DNA of 8,259 bases from Candidatus Brocadiia bacterium. Lineage in GTDB: Bacteria > Planctomycetota > PUPC01 > DSUN01. A program made the position numbers and the translations under genes. The notes below the pieces were generated by a model that had not been told where the DNA came from, made no database searches, and saw nothing but the letters and a program-made list of their open reading frames with translations. The stretch spans positions 1-8,259 of the forward strand of contig JADHXT010000142.1 of the NCBI GenBank assembly GCA_016782825.1, read 5' to 3'. Below, piece after piece: positions 1 through 3,916 of the stretch (its first letter is position 1; each line of letters begins with the position of its first letter).

Positions 1-194
1 TCCGGGGCCGGGCCTGCCCGCCCCGTTGGCACAGCCCCGTCGCTCTCCCTGGTAGACCCAGGGGCAGCTTCGTCGTCCTGTGACAGATGCAGGGTCTCCA
101 GGCCCTGCTCAAGCAGACAGTTGGGGCACAGGCTCTCGGGAGCATCTGCCGGCAGTTCCGCTCCGCAGTGGGGACATCGACCCGGCTGAGCCAT
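1..194 (-). CDS. Ser/Thr protein kinase, N-terminal zinc-ribbon part (cut by window edge)
   Basis: Only the first 64 codons are in the window; the frame runs off the left edge without a stop. The visible protein starts with a zinc-ribbon-like segment: C7-P-H-C10-G-A-E-L, then C23-P-N-C26-L-L. This is followed by a low-complexity acidic and Gly/Ala/Pro stretch. A short CPxCG...CPxCL ribbon before a linker is the usual opening of planctomycete membrane-associated Ser/Thr kinases encoded just after an ECF sigma factor. The kinase domain itself is not visible, so the name rests on the ribbon and the neighbour. The ATG at 194 is supported by a Shine-Dalgarno-like AGAGAGG (208-202 on the minus strand), 7 nt upstream. 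It starts 72 nt after the sigma-factor stop on the same strand, which suggests co-transcription. The alternative is another zinc-ribbon protein such as a small regulator. Confidence 0.6.
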   Translation of the reverse strand, partial: MAQPGRCPHCGAELPADAPESLCPNCLLEQGLETLHLSQDDEAAPGSTRESDGAVPTGRAGPAP

Positions 195-266
195 GACAGA
201 ACCTCTCTGTGCTGAGGTTCCCTTCACTCTTTGCTTACGCAGGCGACCCGAGAGGTTACAGGTCGC

Positions 267-1028
267 TCAGAGCTCCTCGCCCCGGAGCGCGGCGAGCAGG
301 AGTCTGAGCTCGTCCTCCGCGTCCTGGGGATCGGCCACGGTGTGAGCGATCTCCGACCGCAACAACTCACGATAGCGACGGCGGAGGCGATGGACGGCCA
401 CCTTCACCGCGCCCTCCGTCGTGTCCAGGTCGCAAGCGACCTGCCGGTACGAGGGCGCGCCTGACTGCCCGGTGAGGAAGGCCTTCAAGTGGTCAAAGAG
501 CTCGGCCTTGCCGTCGTCGGCGTACTTCCGGCGGAGCCGAGCCATGACCTGCTCGAGGAGGGTCAGTGCCCAGCGCCGTTCGTAGAGACGTTCGGGGGTC
601 CAGTCGTGTGAGGGCTCGAGCGCATAGCGCGTCTCGCCGGAGCGGGGGTCGAGAGGGACAGGGGAATGCGCGCCGCCGCGCTTCAGAGTGTGGGCCCTAG
701 CCCACTGCTTGGACACGAAGCGCTTGAGCGCGGTGAGAAGGAAGGACCGTAAGCGTCCCCGCTCGCGGTCGGCGGTGCGCAGGTACTGCTTCTCGAGGAG
801 TGCGGCGAAGAAGGCCTGGGTGAGATCCTGCGCGTCCGCCGCCGCGTAGCCCCGGCGTCGCACGTAAGCGTAAAGGGGATACCAGTAAGCCTCGCACAAG
901 GTGGCGAGCGCCTGCCTTGCTGCGGTCGTCCTCTCCCCTCGTGCCGCCACCACGATGCTCCAGTGTGTCGTGGCGAAGCGGCTCCCGGGAGCGCGGGCCC
1001 GTCGTTCCGTCTCATGGTCCCGTGACAT
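267..1028 (-). CDS. ECF-type RNA polymerase sigma factor (planctomycete kinase-linked type)
   Basis: This is a predicted 253-residue sigma-70 family factor that would direct RNA polymerase to a specific promoter set. Visible parts in order: a short basic N-terminus; the signature F18-A-T-T-H-W-S-I-V-V-A-A at about residues 18-29; region 2 with Y-W-Y-P-L-Y-A-Y (48-55) and D65-A-Q-D-L-T-Q-A-F-F; a linker rich in Arg/Lys; and region 4 with a helix-turn-helix around 193-223 (S-Y-R-Q-V-A ... E-G-A-V-K-V-A-V-H-R-L-R-R-R-Y). The C-terminus, about residues 224-253, is a short acidic/leucine-rich tail common in this group. The frame is open up to 1091, but ATG 1028 is chosen because the extra 21 residues are low-complexity Gly/Arg/Pro/Cys, the signature starts normally after 1028, and a weak GAGAG lies upstream. 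A putative Ser/Thr kinase gene follows, so phosphorylation may control this factor instead of an anti-sigma protein. No anti-sigma gene is visible. Its target genes cannot be read from the window. Confidence 0.92.
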   Translation of the reverse strand: MSRDHETERRARAPGSRFATTHWSIVVAARGERTTAARQALATLCEAYWYPLYAYVRRRGYAAADAQDLTQAFFAALLEKQYLRTADRERGRLRSFLLTALKRFVSKQWARAHTLKRGGAHSPVPLDPRSGETRYALEPSHDWTPERLYERRWALTLLEQVMARLRRKYADDGKAELFDHLKAFLTGQSGAPSYRQVACDLDTTEGAVKVAVHRLRRRYRELLRSEIAHTVADPQDAEDELRLLLAALRGEEL

Positions 1029-1041
1029 GGCTAGGCTCTCG

Positions 1042-1061
1042 GGGTGTTCACAAGGACACCC
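1042..1061. promoter_or_regulatory. Inverted repeat just upstream of the sigma-factor start
   Basis: GGGTGT (1042-1047) and ACACCC (1056-1061) form a perfect 6-bp inverted repeat with an 8-nt spacer, ending 14 nt before the sigma-factor ATG. It could be an operator half-site pair or an mRNA hairpin near the ribosome binding site. A 6-bp repeat in GC-rich DNA can also be chance. Confidence 0.22.
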
Positions 1062-1391
1062 GGCTCCCGGTCGCCTTGCTCCCCCCCGCATCGGGTGCGG
1101 ATGCCGATGGCAGGGAAGTCGAGGGACCGCCAGCGTTGCATAGCCGTGGTTGGAGAGATCTCGGCGGACCTGCTAAGAGATTATGGCCCTTTGCGACGGC
1201 ACCGTCAACACCCTGCCCTTTCCTAGACGTTTCTTGTCCTGCAGTTGGGGGCATCGCCATCTTGAGTTGTCCAATCCGGGGAGCAGGCAGCCAAGCCTCC
1301 GACGGTCGGAAGGCGTGGCCGGGGTCGGCCCACTGGATGGCTTCTCGGGCCGGCTCCGTCCCCGGCAGTGCCGCCTCAGGCCCACCAGAGC
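1062..1391. other. No recognisable gene
   Basis: Several overlapping frames are open here on both strands, but none gives a protein I recognise, a good ribosome binding site or conserved-looking composition. The sigma-factor promoter should lie in the right-hand part of the space upstream of 1028, but I see no convincing -35/-10 pair on the minus strand. The segment 1162-1205 resembles part of a serine tRNA (CTGCTAA loop), but too weakly to annotate. Confidence 0.5.
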
Positions 1392-1685
1392 CTACCCAGG
1401 TCGGCGGACGTGGGGCCCAGATGGGCTGACCCTGTCAGCGACGCGTCTCGGGGTCTCGCCCAGGCCGCCGGACGCGATCGCCGCTCCTTCCACTATGCCC
1501 AAGATGCGGGCACGGATCCCGGCAGGCAGAGAATCCCAGGCGGAGAGCACTTGGGTGAGGTCCCGAGAGAGCGGAGAGGCTGGTGGCACAGGACGGCTGG
1601 TGCAAGAACTGGTGCAAGCACTCGCGGTCGACGACGTAAGTGGTTCATCAGCATTCGACTTACGTTCGGCGTCTGGCACACTCAC
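1392..1685 (-). CDS. Small conserved ORF next to tRNA fragment, copy 1 (uncharacterised)
   Basis: A predicted 97-residue protein of unknown function. Its first 68 residues align without gaps to the ORF at 3126-3362, with 44 identical. Shared blocks are the N-terminal V-P-D-A-E, the Cys-containing A-S-A-C-T-S-S-C-T-S, and a helical C-terminal block with D42-L-x-Q-V, W50 and I57-R-A-R-I-x-G-I-V-E-G-A. The last 25 or so residues are Gly/Arg/Pro-rich and unlike copy 2, so the true end may be eroded. From memory, ORFs with a D-L-x-x-V-I-x-A-W-x-x-L block commonly sit beside integrase/tRNA junctions in planctomycetes; this was not checked. The GTG start lies inside the tRNA anticodon loop read antisense, and no ribosome binding site is evident, so translation start is uncertain. 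It reads away from the tRNA fragment into what should be the element side of the junction. Confidence 0.5.
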   Translation of the reverse strand: MSVPDAERKSNADEPLTSSTASACTSSCTSRPVPPASPLSRDLTQVLSAWDSLPAGIRARILGIVEGAAIASGGLGETPRRVADRVSPSGPHVRRPG

Positions 1686-1702
1686 ATTGTAGAGGCCACT
1701 GG
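1482..1702 (-). repeat. Inverted repeat unit, copy 1 (tRNA fragment plus small ORF)
   Basis: This 221-nt unit matches 3109-3329 in opposite orientation with no insertions or deletions. About the first 100 nt, counted from 1702 leftward, is nearly identical at DNA level. The remaining part has diverged in DNA but kept the same reading frame. Beyond 1703 the similarity to copy 2 stops or becomes very weak. Confidence 0.75.
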
Positions 1703-1725
1703 TTCAAGTCCAGTATCGCCCACCA
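1681..1725 (+). pseudogene. 3' half of a tRNA-Val(CAC) gene, probable attachment-site remnant
   Basis: The sequence fits the 3' half of a tRNA: anticodon loop CTCACAT (1681-1687, anticodon CAC at 1683-1685), 3' anticodon stem TGTAG, five-base variable loop AGGCC, T-stem ACTGG paired perfectly with CCAGT around a TTCAAGT loop, 3' acceptor strand ATCGCCC, discriminator A and encoded CCA (1723-1725). The 5' half is missing: upstream bases 1676-1680 (GCACA) pair with only three bases of the anticodon stem, and no GGGCGAT acceptor strand or D-arm is present. A tRNA cut at the anticodon loop is what tyrosine recombinases leave at the distal end of an integrated element. On that reading the element lies to the left and the ancestral chromosome to the right. 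The identity (Val) follows from the CAC loop and should be checked against the intact gene. Confidence 0.75.
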
Positions 1726-2234
1726 TCCGCCAGATGCCGATCGTCCCGCAGACCCGTGCGAGTACCGGCCTCCCTCGCTGAATCGCCTTGCGCAGTTTCG
1801 TCGCCATCCCGTAGTGTGCGAAAGTGGATTCGTGGCGGTAGCGGCGGCACTCCCTGCTTCAGGAGCCTCCGTCCGGCGTGGTGGTGCGATCCGAGAGTGG
1901 GCAAGAGTCAGTGACCGCGGGCCGAAGCGCACGGAGGCGATGGGGTATCCACACAACCATGTGGGCTATGCCCCCTCCCCTTCCACCGGTCCCTGCTCCC
2001 GAGGACCCGCGTCGCTTGTGCCCCGCGCTGCTGCCAACGTCTGCGCTCGTGAAGACCGCCATGGCGGACAGCCTGGAACCTGTCGAGTGGCCTGTCAGCG
2101 AAACCCGCGACTTCAGATTCCATACCGTGGCGCCGGCGCGAGATCATGTTCGCGCAAGCACCCACGCCGTCAAGCATGTGGGACACTGCCTATACGAATC
2201 CGGGCCGTCCTGCAGCAGGGTCCACGAGACATTC
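1726..2234. other. No recognisable gene
   Basis: This stretch lies on the CCA side of the tRNA-Val fragment. Open frames exist on both strands, including one that runs continuously into the helix-turn-helix region on the plus strand. Their translations are rich in Arg/Pro/Ala/Ser without motifs, and I find no ribosome binding site or family resemblance. It may be eroded chromosomal or element DNA. Confidence 0.5.
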
Positions 2235-2738
2235 GTGCCAGTCCCCCGGTCAGTTCTCGAGCGACGTTACCCAAGCGATACCAATAGCTTCGGGCAGCAC
2301 TTCCGCAAGCTTCGGATGGACGCCGGGTTACAGATCAGGGAGCTTGCCCGAGCCGCATGCCTGCACGAGATGACCATCATCAACTGGGAGCATGGAAGAT
2401 CAAAGCCGCGTCGGAGGAGTTGGGAGAGGGTGAGGCATGTGCTTGGCCTCAACGGAATGCCAGTGGATTCAGTCAGCCGGCACAAGGGCAGTTCCCAAGA
2501 TCGTGACCTACGGAACGTGCCCGGCGGAAGCGGGCGTCGACATCAAGACGGTGCAGTGTCTGGACCGGCACAAGCGGCCGGTCGCGGCGATGGAGTTCTA
2601 CGCAAGGGCGAGGCACGGCGGGCTCCGACCAGCTCTGAAGTCAATCCCGCTCAGCCTAGGGGCCGGCCACCATGCACCGGAAAGCGGAATATTGGAAACG
2701 CTGGAGAGCATACAGCCGGGCAGGTAGCCAAGTCATAA
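2235..2738 (+). CDS. XRE/Cro-type helix-turn-helix protein, probably a remnant
   Basis: The supported part is about 2286-2465, which encodes a Cro/C1-type domain: S-F-G-Q-H-F-R-K-L-R, then the first helix with L-Q-I-R-E-L-A-R-A-A, the recognition helix around M-T-I-I-N-W-E-H-G, and R-R-S-W-E-R-V-R-H-V-L-G-L-N. The N-W-E-x-G-x-x-x-P pattern is the family hallmark, and it would bind DNA as a small regulator. Such domains are often encoded immediately before a tyrosine integrase. The frame is open from 1878; GTG 2235 is taken as a possible start because the preceding residues look non-coding, but it has no clear ribosome binding site. From about 2470 this frame overlaps the integrase-like remnant in another frame and becomes basic, low-complexity sequence, so the original protein probably ended near there and the rest is read-through. 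Confidence 0.45.
   Translation: MPVPRSVLERRYPSDTNSFGQHFRKLRMDAGLQIRELARAACLHEMTIINWEHGRSKPRRRSWERVRHVLGLNGMPVDSVSRHKGSSQDRDLRNVPGGSGRRHQDGAVSGPAQAAGRGDGVLRKGEARRAPTSSEVNPAQPRGRPPCTGKRNIGNAGEHTAGQVAKS
2524..2652 (+). pseudogene. C-terminal remnant of a tyrosine recombinase (integrase)
   Basis: In a different frame from the helix-turn-helix region, about 43 codons resemble the end of a phage-type integrase: A-E-A-G-V-D-I-K-T-V-Q, then L-D-R-H-K (family pattern L-x-R/G-H, His codon at 2569), then M-E-F-Y-A-R-A-R (catalytic Tyr position at 2599), then L-R-P-A-L-K-S-I-P-L, which matches the usual closing helix. The catalytic His and Tyr positions are kept, but the catalytic core (Arg, Lys, first His-x-x-Arg) and the N-terminal domain are absent. 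Only about 60 nt separate this from the end of the helix-turn-helix, so a deletion appears to have removed most of an integrase gene that followed it. It could not catalyse recombination. The match is by eye and moderate. Confidence 0.5.
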
Positions 2739-2781
2739 CTCGCTGCCCCATATGAAGATAGCAGCCAGTACGCGTTGAGGG

Positions 2782-2815
2782 ATCCGAGCTCACGACCCGC
2801 GGATTGAGAATCGCG
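2782..2815 (-). pseudogene. Second tRNA-like 3' fragment, degenerate
   Basis: On the minus strand the order is anticodon loop TTCTCAA (2810-2804, anticodon position CTC), stem TCCGC, five-base spacer GGGTC, T-stem GTGAG, and a T-loop-like CTCGGAT, after which pairing fails and no acceptor end or CCA follows. The 5' anticodon strand (CGCGA) pairs with only two bases, so the tRNA-like part again begins at the anticodon loop. Read on the plus strand it gives the peptide H-D-P-R-I-E-N, which from memory is a frequent mis-translation of tRNA ends beside integrases. It follows the integrase remnant, as expected for an old attachment site. Identity is unclear: the spacer and loop look like a Lys-type tRNA, while the anticodon position would be Glu. 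Confidence 0.4.
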
Positions 2816-3108
2816 GAACCGCTGACTCCCTAAAGGTCTGTGGGGCAAGGAGAAAAGGAAGACGCAGACAACATGAATCTCTGATTCTCGGCGTCCTGCG
2901 ATGCCGCTCACGTCCTCGCGTGCCCTGTCGTGTCAACTCGGTTCTGCGTGTGAACAGACGTGTCCACGGGGATGTTATGGACGACAAGTGGAAACACATG
3001 GGCGGCCTGAGGCGCCGTGCTCCGGACACGGAGACAGGGCGGGAAGGCACCCAGTGGCCAGGACGCAGCCCAAGCCCAACTACCACCAGTTGCGCGATTG
3101 ACTGCTGA
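2816..3108. other. Open frame without recognisable gene
   Basis: One plus-strand frame is continuous from the tRNA-like fragment to a TGA just before 3109. The encoded peptide is Arg/Cys-rich with no family resemblance and no clear start. I regard it as spacer between two attachment-site scars. Confidence 0.4.
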
Positions 3109-3130
3109 CCAGTGACCTCTACAATGTGAG
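3109..3130 (-). pseudogene. Truncated tRNA-Val(CAC) fragment, anticodon loop to 5' T-stem
   Basis: On the minus strand this carries the same CTCACAT loop, TGTAG stem, AGGTC variable loop and ACTGG T-stem strand as the fragment at 1681-1702, differing by one base in the variable loop. Past 3108 the T-loop, pairing T-strand and acceptor are lost. The following bases (about 3108-3081) contain an ATCGC-like string that could be a badly eroded acceptor. As an element end, the element would lie to the right and the ancestral chromosome to the left. Confidence 0.55.
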
Positions 3131-3329
3131 TGTGCCAGACGCCGAACCTAAGTCTAAGGCTAATAAGCCACTTACGTCGGCGACGGCGAGTGCTTGCACC
3201 AGTTCTTGCACCAGCCTGTCAGTTGTCGTCTCCCAAACCGTTTCCAGCGACCTACGCCAAGTGATCCAGTCGTGGGCTGGCCTGTCCGATTCCATCAGAG
3301 CTCGGATCACCGGCATCGTGGAGGGAGCG
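3109..3329 (+). repeat. Inverted repeat unit, copy 2 (tRNA fragment plus small ORF)
   Basis: This is the partner of 1482-1702 in opposite orientation, equal in length and without gaps. The tRNA-derived ends of the two copies face each other across about 1.4 kb, so both ORFs read outward. Confidence 0.75.
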
Positions 3330-3362
3330 AACATCCTGCGCAGGCCGGCGAGCAAGCGGTAA
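3126..3362 (+). CDS. Small conserved ORF next to tRNA fragment, copy 2 (uncharacterised)
   Basis: A predicted 78-residue protein, the paralogue of the ORF at 1392-1685. It has the same V-P-D-A-E N-terminus, the A-C-T-S-S-C-T-S block with two Cys, and the helical block D42-L-R-Q-V-I ... W50 ... I57-R-A-R-I-T-G-I-V-E-G-A, then a short basic tail ending R-R-P-A-S-K-R. Between residues 31 and 60 the two copies differ at most positions, yet length and frame are unchanged, which favours a translated protein over random DNA. The GTG start overlaps the antisense anticodon loop; the frame is open back to about 3102 and no ribosome binding site is evident, so the start is uncertain. Function is unknown. 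A role at the end of an integrative element is suggested by position only. Confidence 0.5.
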   Translation: MSVPDAEPKSKANKPLTSATASACTSSCTSLSVVVSQTVSSDLRQVIQSWAGLSDSIRARITGIVEGANILRRPASKR

Positions 3363-3732
3363 CGCCCATGTCGGTGATGCAAGCTGTCACGGCAGAACGT
3401 CTAGTGCCCGCAGGCTCTGCGCTCAGCGGTGAGGGCCCTGACTCCGCGGCGTTGTCGAGGTACGGCGCCCGGTTTGGCGCGGGTGGGTCATCCTGGCTTG
3501 GCGCAGGCATCTCGAGAAGCCGACTGGGATCATCGATGTGAAAGGGGACGAACTCTCCATCCTCGACGACGATGTCGACGACACCATCGGCGCGATCAAC
3601 CGTGTTCCCTGCGCTCAACCACTACCGCTCGCGCCACAGGCGACAAAGTCTCAAGCCGCGAGCCCGGACGCGGATTAGGCGGAACACGTCTAGGAGCACT
3701 TGACACCTGCGGGTGGGACAGGGCCGACCGCC
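3363..3732. other. No confident gene; possible eroded coding fragment at 3442-3678
   Basis: Between 3442 and the TAG at 3676-3678 a plus-strand frame is open for 78 codons. Its middle part, about 3508-3600, looks protein-like: H-L-E-K-P-T-G-I-I-D-V-K-G-D-E-L, then an Asp-rich L-D-D-D-V-D-D. No ATG or ribosome binding site precedes it and I recognise no family, so it may be the tail of a broken gene. Nothing else in the stretch stands out. Confidence 0.3.
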
Positions 3733-3761
3733 TTGCCGTCCCCGCCGCCGTTGCCTATGAT
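3733..3761 (+). promoter_or_regulatory. Possible sigma-70-like promoter for the glycosidase/lyase operon
   Basis: TTGCCG (3733-3738) and TATGAT (3756-3761) are separated by 17 bp, four and five matches to the -35 and -10 consensus. Transcription would begin near 3768 and leave a leader of about 150 nt before GTG 3917. A TTGACA at 3700-3705 is a better -35, but no -10 lies at the right distance. Planctomycete promoters are poorly defined, so this is a weak call. Confidence 0.25.
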
Positions 3762-3916
3762 GCCAGGGGATGCAGGGGATGGGGACAGCAGGCCCTGCCA
3801 CAGGATGGGGCGCCTCGATGACAGACGGGAGACCGCCCGCAGCATCGTTCCTGACTTCACCGATTGAGTCCGGCACCGGGGGCTGGGGCATCCCGGAGGC
3901 CGCCGCAAAGGGGGGA

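Noticed and set aside
1089..1112. Short inverted repeat CATCGG/CCGATG upstream of the sigma gene
   Set aside because: Only 6 bp with a 9-nt loop and no T-tract or partner site; chance is likely in GC-rich DNA.
1162..1205. Possible serine-tRNA-like segment with a CTGCTAA loop
   Set aside because: The flanking bases do not pair into an anticodon stem, and no T-arm or acceptor follows.
1660..1956. Minus-strand frame with peptide A-I-L-D-L-N-Q-W-P-L-Q-C-E
   Set aside because: The peptide is simply the antisense translation of the tRNA-Val 3' fragment; the upstream part has no integrase similarity.
3763..3780. Two tandem CAGGGGATG copies near 3770
   Set aside because: Only two 9-bp units, with no evidence of function beyond a local slippage duplication.
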